64,000 nt of DNA from Paenibacillus harenae (GCF_030812415.1 NZ_JAUSST010000001.1:558001-622000); one strand, 5' to 3'; counted from the first letter of the stretch, positions 54,165 through 63,523 are shown. Notes: a model not told the origin generated them from the sequence alone. Translations and numbers: made by a program.

Positions 54165-54398
54165 ATGTTCAAAAAGCACGAAATTTACAAAACAGACAAA
54201 TACAATATGCTGACTGTCGAGGTTCAAGGCAAAACGTTAATCGTCAGAGAAATTTCCGACCAATGGGGCGAGGACTGCCATACGTTCGTCAGCCGTCCCG
54301 AAATGCTGCATTGGGCCGAGAACCGTTTCCGTCCATCCGATTTCGTCGGCAAAGAAGACGAGCTTGCCGCCATCATGGCCGCTTTCAAAGAAGTGTAA
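54165..54398 (+). CDS. Conserved hypothetical protein (77 residues)
   Basis: MFKKHEIYKTDKYNMLTVEV then strands and a final helix (SDFVGKEDELAAIMAAFKEV). No cysteine pair or membrane segment, and no family recognised. AAGGTGG precedes the ATG, a promoter lies upstream, and a hairpin with a T run follows, so it is likely a genuine single-gene unit. Confidence 0.7.
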   Translation: MFKKHEIYKTDKYNMLTVEVQGKTLIVREISDQWGEDCHTFVSRPEMLHWAENRFRPSDFVGKEDELAAIMAAFKEV

Positions 54399-54480
54399 GA
54401 GCAAGATTGATGCAACAGCAGCAGGAAAAATTGTCCTTTGCGGCGAACATATCCTTACAAGCGCCCGCATAGGTAACGAT

Positions 54481-54520
54481 AAGCGCATGCGTCGCGTTTC
54501 GCTATGCATGTCGCTTTTTT
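54481..54520 (+). terminator. Terminator of the 77-residue gene
   Basis: AAGCGCATGC pairs with GCATGTCGCTT (one bulge), followed by six T. Confidence 0.7.
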
Positions 54521-54540
54521 AGAGGAGGAGCAGCTTCGGG

Positions 54541-54723
54541 ATGGATCCAACAGCTACTATTATTTTCATCATCGCTTCCTTTGTCCTTGGGGGCCTTGTC
54601 GTCTTGAAGAAGGATACGTTATCGCCAGGCATGCGCCGAGGCTTGGCCATCTTCTCGATCGTTTTCATTGCTTTCGCTTTTTTCCTCATTGTGTATGCTT
54701 TCTTCACGATGGGCTCCGCTTAA
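54541..54723 (+). CDS. Small two-helix membrane protein (60 residues)
   Basis: Two hydrophobic helices (about 5-22 and 35-56) joined by a basic loop KKDTLSPGMRRG. AGGAGGAGC lies before the ATG. No family known to me. It may be co-transcribed with the oligoendopeptidase gene 74 bases downstream. Confidence 0.65.
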   Translation: MDPTATIIFIIASFVLGGLVVLKKDTLSPGMRRGLAIFSIVFIAFAFFLIVYAFFTMGSA

Positions 54724-54797
54724 TCCAAGCGGCGGTTACATATTCGCTTAAGAGGCTGGGCATGGTAATGGAAAACTGTGCCTGAGGTGATTAGCGA

Positions 54798-56720
54798 GTG
54801 AAATGGCTTCCTTTGCTTGTAGCTTTAAGCTTAATACCCGGCAACGGAGCAACTCACGCTCATGCGAGCACCAAACCCGACTCCGAAGCCAAGTCGCCAT
54901 CTACTTTATCGATACCAAGGAGGAGTTCGATGAATCACGTACCGAAACGTTCCGAATCCGCGCCCGAGACGACCTGGAAGCTGGAGGATATCTTCGCCGA
55001 TCAGGCGGCATGGGACAGCGAGTTCGCGGAAGCGAAGAAGTTGATTAAGAAAGTAGCCGATTATGAAGGCAAGCTTGCCGATCCCGCCCAGCTCAAAGCT
55101 TGCTTCGAGCTCGAAGATGAATTGTCGCTGCATGTCGAGCGCCTCTACGTATACGCGAACATGAAGCATCACGAGGATACGGCAGAGCCGGTCTATCAAG
55201 CGCTGTCCGACAAATCGAAGAAGCTTAGCGTCGAAACCGGCGAGGCTCTCTCCTTCATTACGCCTGAAGTGCTCGGCCTGTCGGATAACGAGCTCGAAGC
55301 GATGATCGGAAACGAGTCGTTGGCCAAGTTCCGCCATACGCTGGAAGAAATGCGCCGTCAGAAAGCGCATGTGCTTTCGAAGAACGAAGAAGCGCTGCTG
55401 GCTCAAGTCGGCAACGTCAGCTCCGCTCCGGGCACTATCTTCGGCATGCTGAACAACGCGGACTTAAAATTTCCTAAAGTGAAAAACGAGGACGGCGAAG
55501 AAGTCGAGCTGACTCATGGCCGTTACATACAGTTTCTCGAGAGCAAAAATCAAGACGTCCGCCGCGAAGCGTTCAAAGCGATGTACGATACGTATGGCAA
55601 GTTGAAAAATACGCTCGCTACCACGTTGGGCGCGAACGTGACGAAAAATATTTTTTATGCCAAAGCCCGTAAATACGATTCTGCGCTCGATATGTCGCTC
55701 TATGGCGACAACATCCCGCAGTCGGTCTATACGAATCTGATCGATACGATCCATAAGCATCTGCCATTGATGCACCGCTATATGGAGCTTCGCAAGAAGC
55801 TGCTCGGCCTTGAAGAGCTTCATATGTACGATTTGTTCGCCCCGCTCGTAGACGAGTTCAAGATGGACATAACGTATGAGGAAGCAAAGAAAACGATCAA
55901 GGAAAGCTTGAAGCCGCTTGGTGAGGACTACTTGAACGTGCTTCAAGACGGCTTCGACAACGGCTGGATCGATGTGTACGAGAACGAAGGCAAGCGAAGC
56001 GGCGCTTACAGCTGGGGGGCATTCGGCACGCATCCGTACGTGCTGCTCAACCATAAAGACAACTTGAACAGCATGTTCACGCTCACCCATGAGATGGGCC
56101 ATGCGCTGCATTCTTATTACTCGGACAACAATCAGAATTACCGCGACGCGCAGTATACGATTTTCCTTGCCGAGGTTGCGTCGACGCTTAATGAAGCGCT
56201 CCTGATGGATTACTTGCTGAATAAATCGACCGATCCGAAGGAAAAAATGTACCTGCTTACGTATTATGCCGATCAATTCCGTACAACGGTATTCCGCCAG
56301 ACGATGTTCGCCGAGTTCGAGAAAATCGTTCACGAGCGCGTCGAGCAAGGGGAATCGCTGACGCCGCAGGACCTTAACAAAATCTATTACGACCTGAACG
56401 TTCAGTACTACGGTCCGGGCATGGTCATTGACAAAGATATCGAAATGGAATGGGCGCGTATCCCGCATTTCTACAACAGCTTCTACGTGTACAAATACGC
56501 GACCGGCTTCTCGGCAGCGACAAGCTTTTCGAAGCAAATTCTCGAAGAAGGCGCTCCGGCCGTCGAGCGTTACCTCGGCTTCCTGAAGAGCGGGGGCAGC
56601 GACTTCTCGATCAACATCCTGAAGAAGGCCGGCGTCGACATGTCTTCGCCGGAGCCGATCGAGCAAGCGATGAGCGTGTTCGAAGAGCTTATCGGACAGA
56701 TGGAGCAGTTGACGAAGTAG
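54798..56720 (+). CDS. pepF: Oligoendopeptidase F (M3 family), possibly two start sites
   Basis: Zinc peptidase that cleaves short peptides. From GTG 54798 it has 640 residues, from ATG 54930 596. The M3 site HEMGH (TLTHEMGHALHSYY, about residues 430-434 of the long form) and the distant glutamate in FLAEVASTLNEALL are intact. The long form begins with a signal-peptide-like MKWLPLLVALSLIPGNGATH followed by AHA and a linker; the GTG has TGAGGTG upstream. The short form, starting MNHVPKRSESAPETTWKLED, has a stronger site, AAGGAGG, inside that linker. So secreted and cytosolic forms are both possible. A terminator follows. Confidence 0.92.
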   Translation: MKWLPLLVALSLIPGNGATHAHASTKPDSEAKSPSTLSIPRRSSMNHVPKRSESAPETTWKLEDIFADQAAWDSEFAEAKKLIKKVADYEGKLADPAQLKACFELEDELSLHVERLYVYANMKHHEDTAEPVYQALSDKSKKLSVETGEALSFITPEVLGLSDNELEAMIGNESLAKFRHTLEEMRRQKAHVLSKNEEALLAQVGNVSSAPGTIFGMLNNADLKFPKVKNEDGEEVELTHGRYIQFLESKNQDVRREAFKAMYDTYGKLKNTLATTLGANVTKNIFYAKARKYDSALDMSLYGDNIPQSVYTNLIDTIHKHLPLMHRYMELRKKLLGLEELHMYDLFAPLVDEFKMDITYEEAKKTIKESLKPLGEDYLNVLQDGFDNGWIDVYENEGKRSGAYSWGAFGTHPYVLLNHKDNLNSMFTLTHEMGHALHSYYSDNNQNYRDAQYTIFLAEVASTLNEALLMDYLLNKSTDPKEKMYLLTYYADQFRTTVFRQTMFAEFEKIVHERVEQGESLTPQDLNKIYYDLNVQYYGPGMVIDKDIEMEWARIPHFYNSFYVYKYATGFSAATSFSKQILEEGAPAVERYLGFLKSGGSDFSINILKKAGVDMSSPEPIEQAMSVFEELIGQMEQLTK

Positions 56721-56782
56721 CTGATTCAAGGGTAACAGCGAGGAAAGCTGGAGCTCGATTACAGCGTAACAAGAGGACAAGG

Positions 56783-56830
56783 AAGGGACTATCCAAGCGC
56801 CGACTGGCGCTCGGATAGTCCCTTTATTCG
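56783..56830. terminator. Bidirectional terminator after pepF
   Basis: AAGGGACTATCC and GGATAGTCCCTT pair, with inner AGCGCC and GGCGCT arms; TTTATT follows on the plus strand. Confidence 0.82.
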
Positions 56831-56847
56831 TGATGGCGCGGCGGCGG

Positions 56848-57711
56848 TTAGAGCAGCGCCGCGCCAATGCCTAAGCCGAGCAAGCCGGCGAACAAGGACG
56901 ACAGGAGGTTCACCCTGTCGTTGTTCAGCCAGGCGAAGCCGCGCACGAGCTCGGCCGGGCCGCCGCAATGCGCGGCGCGCTCGGTGACGCTGCCGCAGGT
57001 CCGGCAGCGGTACATGGCCTGGCCCGTGGCGCCGAGCAGCGAGTCGGCGAAGGCCCCGGCCAGGCCTGCGGCGGCCGCCGCGGCGATGTACGCCGCCGCG
57101 GCGCCGCCGAGCGTGCCCGCAGCAGCAGGCGCAAGCTGCTGCGTAGCCGCCAGCAGCAGCGCGGCAACGGCGCCAATGAAGACGGCGCCTGCGAGCGCTG
57201 CTGCGCTGCCGAGCGGCGTGACCCCGCCGCTCGTGCCAGCCGCTACGCGCTTGCCGCTCAAGACCATACGCGGCGCGCTGCGGCTGAGGGCGCCGATTTC
57301 CGTCGCCCACGTATCCGCGTTCACGGCGGCCATCACGCCGATGTACGCGAACAGCCATCCCTCATGCGGCCATATCGCATGGGCCGCGCAGAGCAGCAGC
57401 CCCGCTCCGCCGTTCGCCCACACTTGTCCGGCGTCGCGCCTGCCGGTCTTCTCGTAATTCGCTTCCGCCGCCGCCTTCGCCCGGTGCTTGCGCTTATACT
57501 TCGACAGCGCAGACGACGATACGAAGAAAGCAATCAATACCCCGAACCATACGGGCTCGCCCAGCGTTACGAAGCCTGTCCCCATTACGGCTGCCGACCA
57601 TGCGCCCGATACTGACAACGATCGCGCCTTATACGCGGCTGCAGCAGCAAAGCTGCTGCAAATCAATCCAGCCAGCAGCCTGAACCACCATTCATCTATC
57701 AGCCCTACCAT
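56848..57711 (-). CDS. DUF92 family membrane protein
   Basis: 287 residues with about six membrane segments. The conserved DUF92 blocks SVSGAWSAAVMGTGFVTLG, QVWANGGAGLLLC, AAVNADTWATEIGALS and GTSGGVTPLGS are present; plant relatives (VTE6) phosphorylate phytyl phosphate, so an isoprenoid-phosphate kinase role is possible. A CxxC pair in YRCRTCGSVTERAAHCGG is also seen. The start at 57711 overlaps the GDPD stop by seven bases; the frame is open further upstream. This gene is among the most GC-rich in the window. Confidence 0.82.
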   Translation of the reverse strand: MVGLIDEWWFRLLAGLICSSFAAAAAYKARSLSVSGAWSAAVMGTGFVTLGEPVWFGVLIAFFVSSSALSKYKRKHRAKAAAEANYEKTGRRDAGQVWANGGAGLLLCAAHAIWPHEGWLFAYIGVMAAVNADTWATEIGALSRSAPRMVLSGKRVAAGTSGGVTPLGSAAALAGAVFIGAVAALLLAATQQLAPAAAGTLGGAAAAYIAAAAAAGLAGAFADSLLGATGQAMYRCRTCGSVTERAAHCGGPAELVRGFAWLNNDRVNLLSSLFAGLLGLGIGAALL

Positions 57712-58472
57712 TGCAACCACTGCGATACGCTGGACGCTCTCGTTTTGCGATGCAAAGCCTCGCGCCACCTCTCCGGATAATTCGTACATATCATGAGATT
57801 AGAATCAAGCTCTGTCAGCTTACGAATCGTACGCTCATCATTCGCCGTCCATGCCATCGTCTGAATGCCAGCATCATTCAAAATAGCTATTCTCTCCCTA
57901 TTAAGTCGCGAGAAGCCGATGGATAGGAAGTCTGCGCCAAGCTCCTCCAGCTCCTTCGGCAGCGAATTCCGCCAAGCGTCCAGAATAAGTCCAGTCCGCA
58001 CCTTATTGCTAAGCTTTCGAGCATTGTACAAAGCGCCTTCATGGAAGGACGTCAACACAACCTCGTTCACGGCGTCGAACGCATGGATACGCTCCAGAAC
58101 CTTCTCCTCCAGCATCGGATAGCGGATGCCGTCCGTCTTCAGCTCGATGTTCAGCTTGCAGTTGCCGATCGCTTCGCGAAGCACGTCATCAAGCGTCGGA
58201 ATCGGTTCTCCCTGATATTTTTGCGAGAACCAATGACCGGCATCCAGCTGCGCCAGCTCCGCCGCGGTCCAATCCTTCACTTCGCCTTTGCCGTTCGTTG
58301 TTCGTCTTAGCTTATAATCGTGAATGACGACCGGCACATGATCTTTCGACAGCTGCACATCGATCTCGATCCATTCAATGTCCGGCTCGGCGATTGCCAG
58401 CCGAATCGCAGCCATCGTATTTTCCGGCGCGCGGCCCGACCAGCCCCGATGCGCTACGCACGGATTTCTCAT
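57705..58472 (-). CDS. Glycerophosphodiester phosphodiesterase
   Basis: 255 residues of the GDPD family, which releases glycerol 3-phosphate from deacylated lipids. Catalytic/metal residues are in VAHRGWSGRAPENT (HRG, ENT), EIDVQLSKDHVPVVIHD (ExD and HD), and KLNIELKTDG. No signal peptide, so it acts inside. Its stop overlaps the DUF92 start by seven bases, giving coupled expression. No glpT or glpQ operon partners are nearby. Confidence 0.9.
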   Translation of the reverse strand: MRNPCVAHRGWSGRAPENTMAAIRLAIAEPDIEWIEIDVQLSKDHVPVVIHDYKLRRTTNGKGEVKDWTAAELAQLDAGHWFSQKYQGEPIPTLDDVLREAIGNCKLNIELKTDGIRYPMLEEKVLERIHAFDAVNEVVLTSFHEGALYNARKLSNKVRTGLILDAWRNSLPKELEELGADFLSIGFSRLNRERIAILNDAGIQTMAWTANDERTIRKLTELDSNLMICTNYPERWREALHRKTRASSVSQWLQW

Positions 58473-58500
58473 TATGCACTCATCCTTTCAATAGCTAGTA

Positions 58501-59808
58501 CTACTGCGCTTCCAGTCTGCCGTCTTCCCGCAGCGCGACTCCGAAAGAAATCGACGTCAATCGATCCAGCAGCGTTGTCGCTTCGTCCCCTTCCAGCGGA
58601 ATCGGCTGCGAATTAACCGAGACCATCGGATGGAACGTCATGTCGCATTCCCCGCTCTTCGAGCATACCGCGTCAAGCACGCCGGTATCCTTCTCCTCGC
58701 CCTTCGGATTCAAGCCGAAAATAAAGTTCCCTAAACTGTATGCAATCCATTTGCCATTATACATTTCAAAACCTTGCAGCACATGCGGATGGCTTCCGAT
58801 GACGAGATCTGCGCCCGCATCGATGTATTGCCTTGCAAACTGCTTCTGATAATCCTCGAGCACCGTCGTTCGTTCCGTCCCCCAGTGTACCATGACGACA
58901 ACAAGGTCGGCCATATCGTTCGCTTTGGCAATTGCTTCTACAGCCCGCGTCGTATCATACGTTTCCGCCACGCCGGGCGTATTTTTGTCCGCCTTCCACG
59001 ACACCTCGGGTACGACGCGGCTTAGTCCGACATACGCCACCTTAACGCCTCTCACTTCATGAATGCTGGGAGCGAAAGCTTCCGTATCGTTTTTGCCGGC
59101 TCCCATATGCGAAATGCCCGCTTTGTCCAAATAATCCATCGTATCGAGCAGACCTTCTGCTCCATGGTCCATCGTATGATTATTCGCAAGGCTGACGACA
59201 TCGAAGCCTGCATCCCGGAATGCGGGAAGAGGATCGGGCGGTCCTTTATACACGTACTGTTTATTTTCTGCCGGTGCATCGCGCAGCGTAACGGCATACT
59301 CGAAGTTTGCCGCGGTCAAGTCCGGCTCGCTGAGGTACAGCAGCGATTCCCGGTACGGAAAGTCGAAGCCGTTTTTCTTCATGACATCTTCGACATAAGG
59401 AGCCAAAAGCACATCGCCGACAAAAGAAAGGCTGATCTTCTCCCCTTCTTCGTTCCCTTCATCCGCTGTCCCGGAATTGCCGTCACCATCGTCAGCAGGC
59501 GGGGGATCGTTATCCGTTACCGGATCCATGTTGCTCTCGTCCTCATCCTTACCCAAGCCCACATCATTAGGCGGCGAATCTCCATTTGTATCGTCAGGCT
59601 CATTCGGTTCATTCGGTTGATTTTGCCCGCTGTCATTGCCGCTATTCGGGCTGTCCGCAGCCTTATTCGGGTTTAATCCAATTAACCATACGGCGATCAC
59701 GGCAACGATAATCGTCAGCAGCGTCACATTAATGATCATAAGCCGTCTGATTTTTCTCTTGCGCTTTCTCTTCTCATGCTGACGCGTCTCAGACCGGGAT
59801 ACGTTCAT
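58501..59808 (-). CDS. CapA-family (PGA_cap) surface protein
   Basis: 435 residues. One membrane anchor (about 26-46) after a very basic N-terminus (EKRKRKRKIRRL); a Pro/Asp/Glu/Asn-rich linker (about 50-128); then a PGA_cap domain with LSFVGDVLLAPYVEDVM, VVSLANNHTMDHG, VVMVHWGTE and GADLVIGSHPHVLQG, the metallophosphatase-like motif set. CapA-type proteins act in poly-gamma-glutamate export or are unassigned. ATG 59808 follows AAGGAG. The promoter and a long palindrome precede it. No capB/C/E is nearby. Confidence 0.87.
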   Translation of the reverse strand: MNVSRSETRQHEKRKRKRKIRRLMIINVTLLTIIVAVIAVWLIGLNPNKAADSPNSGNDSGQNQPNEPNEPDDTNGDSPPNDVGLGKDEDESNMDPVTDNDPPPADDGDGNSGTADEGNEEGEKISLSFVGDVLLAPYVEDVMKKNGFDFPYRESLLYLSEPDLTAANFEYAVTLRDAPAENKQYVYKGPPDPLPAFRDAGFDVVSLANNHTMDHGAEGLLDTMDYLDKAGISHMGAGKNDTEAFAPSIHEVRGVKVAYVGLSRVVPEVSWKADKNTPGVAETYDTTRAVEAIAKANDMADLVVVMVHWGTERTTVLEDYQKQFARQYIDAGADLVIGSHPHVLQGFEMYNGKWIAYSLGNFIFGLNPKGEEKDTGVLDAVCSKSGECDMTFHPMVSVNSQPIPLEGDEATTLLDRLTSISFGVALREDGRLEAQ

Positions 59809-59824
59809 GAAAATAAGCTCCTTC

Positions 59825-59872
59825 ATTGATATAATTGGAAAAAATCTATCAAGACTTTTCCATTATATCAAT
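59825..59872 (-). promoter_or_regulatory. Long palindrome over the capA-type promoter
   Basis: ATTGATATAATTGGAAAA (59825-59842) and TTTTCCATTATATCAAT (59856-59872) are inverted repeats of 17 bases apart from one extra T. The left-reading promoter is TTGACC (59892-59887) with 19-base spacing and TGATATAAT (extended -10, TATAAT 59867-59862), so the right arm covers the -10 box. In RNA the two arms would fold into a hairpin directly before the AAGGAG ribosome site. It may be a repressor operator, an RNA thermosensor-like structure, or a terminator for hemY. Confidence 0.5.
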
Positions 59873-59898
59873 GTTAGGAGCTTCATGGTCAACAAATA

Positions 59899-61386
59899 TT
59901 ACGCTTCTGCTAGAATCGCTTTCGCCGCTTCCTTTCCTTGCCGCACGCAGTCGGGCAGCCCAACGCCGTCGAAAGCCGCTCCGGTGACCCACACGCCCGG
60001 CAGCTCCTGCGCAAGCCTTGCTCGCAGACGCTTCACATTGTCCAGATGCCCGACCGGATACTGCGGCATCGAACGGTACAATCTCGTAATCTCCGTGAAA
60101 AGAGGCTCTGCCTTAATGCCCATCGTCACCTCGATGTCATGGCGAACCGCGGCGATAAGCTCCTCGTCGGGGAGCTTCGCCTTCTCCTCGTCGCCGGCTC
60201 GTCCGACATAGCAGCGCAGCAGCACCTTATCGCCCGGACTCGTATGAAGCCACTTGCTCGACGTCCACGTGCATGCCGTAATGCTAAGCCCTTCCGAACG
60301 CGGAACGAGGAAGCCCGATCCGTCGAAGTCCAATCCGAACGTCGCCTTATCGAACGCCATCACCACGTTCGCTACCGAAACATAATGAATCGCTCTAAGC
60401 TCGCTCACATCGGTCAACGGCTCGAGCAGGTCGGCAGCGTCGTGTGCCGGCGCGGTCATTACGATGCGGTCGGCAGGCAGCTGTTCGCCGTTTTCCAGCA
60501 CCACCGTATAACGCGCTTGCCCGTTCTCCTGAACTCCCGCTTCGCTTGATTGCCCTTCTCGCTTCACCGCCACCCGCCGCTCGTCGCGTATTTCCGCAAC
60601 CTTCACGCCAAGCTTACGGTCAGCGCCGCTTAGCGCCTTGTCGAGCGCCTTCACAACCGTCGTCAGACCGCCCTTGAACGTCAGGAAGGTTCCGCCCTTC
60701 GCCACTGCGGGAAGCGCTGCCGCTCCCGCCTTGCGGTTGTGCTGCATGCCGCGTATCAAGCTGCCGTGCTTCCTCTCCGATGCCGCGAACTGCGGGAAAG
60801 TCGCTTGTATGCTAAGCTTTCGAAGGTCTCCCGCATAGATGCCCGCCAGCAGCGGCTCGGCGATTTGCGTCATGATCTGCGATCCGACGCGGCGCTCCAG
60901 AAAGCCGCCCAGCGATTCGTCGCCCTGTACTTTGCGCGCAGGCAGCGCAAGATCCATCAATGCACGAAGCTTGCCTCCCCAAGATACAAGGCCCGACTTC
61001 AGAAAAGGCTTCATTTCCGTCGGTACGCCCAGCACGAGTCCGGCCGGCATCGGATGCAGCTTCTTCCGATGCAAAATATACGTCTTCTTCGCGCCCGGAT
61101 TCGTCGTCGTCAGCTCATCCGACAGCCCGAGCTCCGTCGCCAGATCGATAATCGCCAGCTTGCGGGCAAGGAACGAATCCGGTCCTTTCTCGATGACGAA
61201 GCCGTCACGCTGCAGCGTATTGATTTTTCCGCCAAGAGCCGGAGCACCGTCGACAATCGTCAGACGGATGTCCTTTCCTAGCCGCTCCGCTTCCCGCTGC
61301 AAATAAAAAGCGGAGCTCAGTCCGCTGATCCCTCCGCCAATGACGACAATTCGATCAGGTTCTCCGATTCTCCGCATCCCATTCAT
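59899..61386 (-). CDS. hemY: Coproporphyrinogen III oxidase (HemY/HemG type)
   Basis: FAD enzyme of 495 residues. IVVIGGGISGLSSAFYLQRE is the Rossmann FAD motif and VDGAPALGGKINTLQRDGF follows; the C-terminal PGVWVTGAAFDGVGLPDC binds FAD. Gram-positive HemY (CgoX) oxidises coproporphyrinogen III to coproporphyrin III, in the coproporphyrin-dependent haem pathway. Its ATG overlaps the hemH stop (ATGA, 61383-61386). Last gene of hemEHY. Confidence 0.92.
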   Translation of the reverse strand: MNGMRRIGEPDRIVVIGGGISGLSSAFYLQREAERLGKDIRLTIVDGAPALGGKINTLQRDGFVIEKGPDSFLARKLAIIDLATELGLSDELTTTNPGAKKTYILHRKKLHPMPAGLVLGVPTEMKPFLKSGLVSWGGKLRALMDLALPARKVQGDESLGGFLERRVGSQIMTQIAEPLLAGIYAGDLRKLSIQATFPQFAASERKHGSLIRGMQHNRKAGAAALPAVAKGGTFLTFKGGLTTVVKALDKALSGADRKLGVKVAEIRDERRVAVKREGQSSEAGVQENGQARYTVVLENGEQLPADRIVMTAPAHDAADLLEPLTDVSELRAIHYVSVANVVMAFDKATFGLDFDGSGFLVPRSEGLSITACTWTSSKWLHTSPGDKVLLRCYVGRAGDEEKAKLPDEELIAAVRHDIEVTMGIKAEPLFTEITRLYRSMPQYPVGHLDNVKRLRARLAQELPGVWVTGAAFDGVGLPDCVRQGKEAAKAILAEA

Positions 61387-62330
61387 TCCTCTCTCTCTCT
61401 TGCCATTGCTTGTGTAACCGATTCTGCCAAAGTCTCCATATATAACGGATCGCGATTCAGCATCGCAATTCGATCGAGTGTCATATCAAGCTCTTTTGCC
61501 GCAGCCTTTGCCTCAATATCGAGGTCATAAAGCACTTCCAGATGGTCCGACACGAAGCCGACGGGTGCGACAAGCACCGCTTTGACACCTTCCTCACGCA
61601 GTACAGGCAGTGTCTCAAGTATGTCTGGACCGAGCCAAGGATCCCTCGTCCGCCCTGCGCTTTGCCAAGTGAACTGCCAGTCCGTCGCGCCTGCGGCTTT
61701 CGCTACCGCGGCCGAAGTTTCCAGCAGTTGCCGCTCGTACGGATCGCCAAGTTCGCGAATCTTCTCCGGCAGGCTATGAGCGCTGAACAATACTTTCGCA
61801 GGCATGCCGCCTGTTTGCTCCGCCAAGCCGCTCAAACCGTCCTTCACGCGCTCCGTAAGCGCCTGCAGCAGCTTCGGATGCATATGATATTCCTTCACGA
61901 ACGACATCTTCACGCCCAGCTCTTCCGCCTTCTCTTGCGCCCGCTTGATATAGCCGCCAACGCTCATCGTCGAGTAATGCGGAGCAAGCACGATGCCTAC
62001 TGCCTGCTTAATGCCGTCAGCAGCCATTTGCTCCACGCCATTCTCGATATAAGGCTTGGCGTGCTTCAGCCCTTGGTAGCAAGCGTACTTGCCTGGAGCG
62101 AGCTGCTCCAGCTTATCCTGCAGCCCCGCTACCTGACCGTTCGTGTTCTCGCGAAGCGGGAAGACGCCGCCTACGATCGCTTCATAGCGCCCCTTGAGCT
62201 CGGCTAACAGCTCGGGCGTCGGAGCATGTCCGCGGCGGATATGCGTATAGTACGCTTCGACGTCCTCCATCGATTCCGGCGTTCCGTAAGACATCACGAG
62301 CACGCCGATTTTAGGATTGATCTCAGACAT
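61383..62330 (-). CDS. hemH: Coproporphyrin ferrochelatase
   Basis: Inserts iron into coproporphyrin III in this pathway. 315 residues starting MSEINPKIGVLVMSYGTPES; HIRRGHAPTPEL, LFSAHSLPEKI (metal-site His) and TDWQFTWQSAGRTRDPWLGP are family landmarks. ATG 62330 after GGAGACC is used because it overlaps hemE by only eight bases; an in-frame start at 62381 lies inside hemE. It overlaps hemY by four. Confidence 0.93.
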   Translation of the reverse strand: MSEINPKIGVLVMSYGTPESMEDVEAYYTHIRRGHAPTPELLAELKGRYEAIVGGVFPLRENTNGQVAGLQDKLEQLAPGKYACYQGLKHAKPYIENGVEQMAADGIKQAVGIVLAPHYSTMSVGGYIKRAQEKAEELGVKMSFVKEYHMHPKLLQALTERVKDGLSGLAEQTGGMPAKVLFSAHSLPEKIRELGDPYERQLLETSAAVAKAAGATDWQFTWQSAGRTRDPWLGPDILETLPVLREEGVKAVLVAPVGFVSDHLEVLYDLDIEAKAAAKELDMTLDRIAMLNRDPLYMETLAESVTQAMAREREE

Positions 62331-63393
62331 GACTGGTCTCCTTCCCGCCGCGAAGACGGATCGCCTTCGTTGAATAATCATGCACGAATGCAGTCAATTC
62401 CGCCAGCTTCTCCAGAGACGCTTCAGGGAACAAACCGTGACCCAGGTTGAAAATAAATCCGTCTTCCTGAATGCCCTGATCGATAATTTCTTTCGCGTAC
62501 GATTCGATCACTCCGATTGGCGCCGTAAGAATGGTCGGATCGAGATTGCCTTGCACCGCCGCGCCATTGTTCAAACGGCGCCGTCCCTCCGGAATCGATA
62601 CGCGCCAATCCAGTCCGAACACATCGGCCTTCACGCCGCCAAGCTCTGGCAGCAGCTCCCCGGAGCTGACACCCGGAAAATAAATTTTCGGCTGCGGCAA
62701 ATCGCCGAGCTCTGCGAATATACGCTCAATGGTCGGAAGCACGAACTTGCGGAAGTCCGCTGGAGCAAGTGCGCCTACCCAGCTGTCGAATAGCTGGAAC
62801 GCCTTGCCGCCTGCCGCCATGTGGGCGCGCAAATAAGTAATAACCATATCGCCGAGCTTGCGCATCAGCTCATGCCATACCTTCGGTTCGCTATACATCA
62901 TTTCTTTCGTGCGCAAATAGTTTTTCGAAGGTCTTCCTTCAATCAAATAGCTCGCGATCGTGAAAGGTGCACCGGCAAACGTAATTAACGGCACGTCCAG
63001 CTCGCGGTTCAAAATGCGGATCGTCTCCAGCACATGGCCTAGATCGCCTTCCACATCGATCGGCTTCAGACGTTCAACGTCCGCCGCCGTCCGAATCGGG
63101 TTCGCGATGACCGGCCCGATGCCGCCGACAATATCGAAGTCAATGCCGATCGAAGCAACGGGATTCATAATGTCCGAATATAAGATTGCAGCGTCTACGC
63201 CAAGCTTCTTCACTGGCATCATCGTTACTTCCGCAGCCAGCTCCGGCTGCTTGCATATTTCAAGCAATGAATATTTCTCTTTTATTTTACGATAATCCGG
63301 ATCGTAGCGACCTGCCTGCCTCATGTACCATACCGGCACGCGGTCTACTTCTTGCTTCTTGCACGCCCGAATGAAACGGTCGTTATAAGACAT
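62323..63393 (-). CDS. hemE: Uroporphyrinogen decarboxylase
   Basis: Decarboxylates uroporphyrinogen III to coproporphyrinogen III. 356 residues with PVWYMRQAGRYDPDYRKIK (the conserved RQAGR), ILYSDIMNPVASIGID, GAPFTIASYLIEG, QLFDSWVGALAP and FNLGHGLFPEA. AATGGGGAACGGG before the ATG gives a usable ribosome site. First gene of the hemEHY operon with its own promoter upstream. Confidence 0.95.
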   Translation of the reverse strand: MSYNDRFIRACKKQEVDRVPVWYMRQAGRYDPDYRKIKEKYSLLEICKQPELAAEVTMMPVKKLGVDAAILYSDIMNPVASIGIDFDIVGGIGPVIANPIRTAADVERLKPIDVEGDLGHVLETIRILNRELDVPLITFAGAPFTIASYLIEGRPSKNYLRTKEMMYSEPKVWHELMRKLGDMVITYLRAHMAAGGKAFQLFDSWVGALAPADFRKFVLPTIERIFAELGDLPQPKIYFPGVSSGELLPELGGVKADVFGLDWRVSIPEGRRRLNNGAAVQGNLDPTILTAPIGVIESYAKEIIDQGIQEDGFIFNLGHGLFPEASLEKLAELTAFVHDYSTKAIRLRGGKETSHV

Positions 63394-63430
63394 TCCCGTT
63401 CCCCATTTCTATGTAGTGTCATCTGTATCC

Positions 63431-63459
63431 ATTATGCCCTTTTTCCGTCACCCTAACAA
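63431..63459 (-). promoter_or_regulatory. Promoter of hemEHY
   Basis: TTGTTA (63459-63454), 17 bases, CATAAT (63436-63431) on the minus strand, 38 bases before the hemE start. No Fur- or PerR-like dyad was noticed over it. Confidence 0.7.
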
Positions 63460-63523
63460 CCGCTCTCCAATGCGTTCCTATGACAATAGTATGACAATCG
63501 ATGTCACTTTGCATGAAGATCAA

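Noticed and set aside
55464..56867. 467-codon open frame opposite pepF
   Set aside because: It is complementary to a well-supported peptidase gene and runs through its terminator, with no domain or ribosome site.
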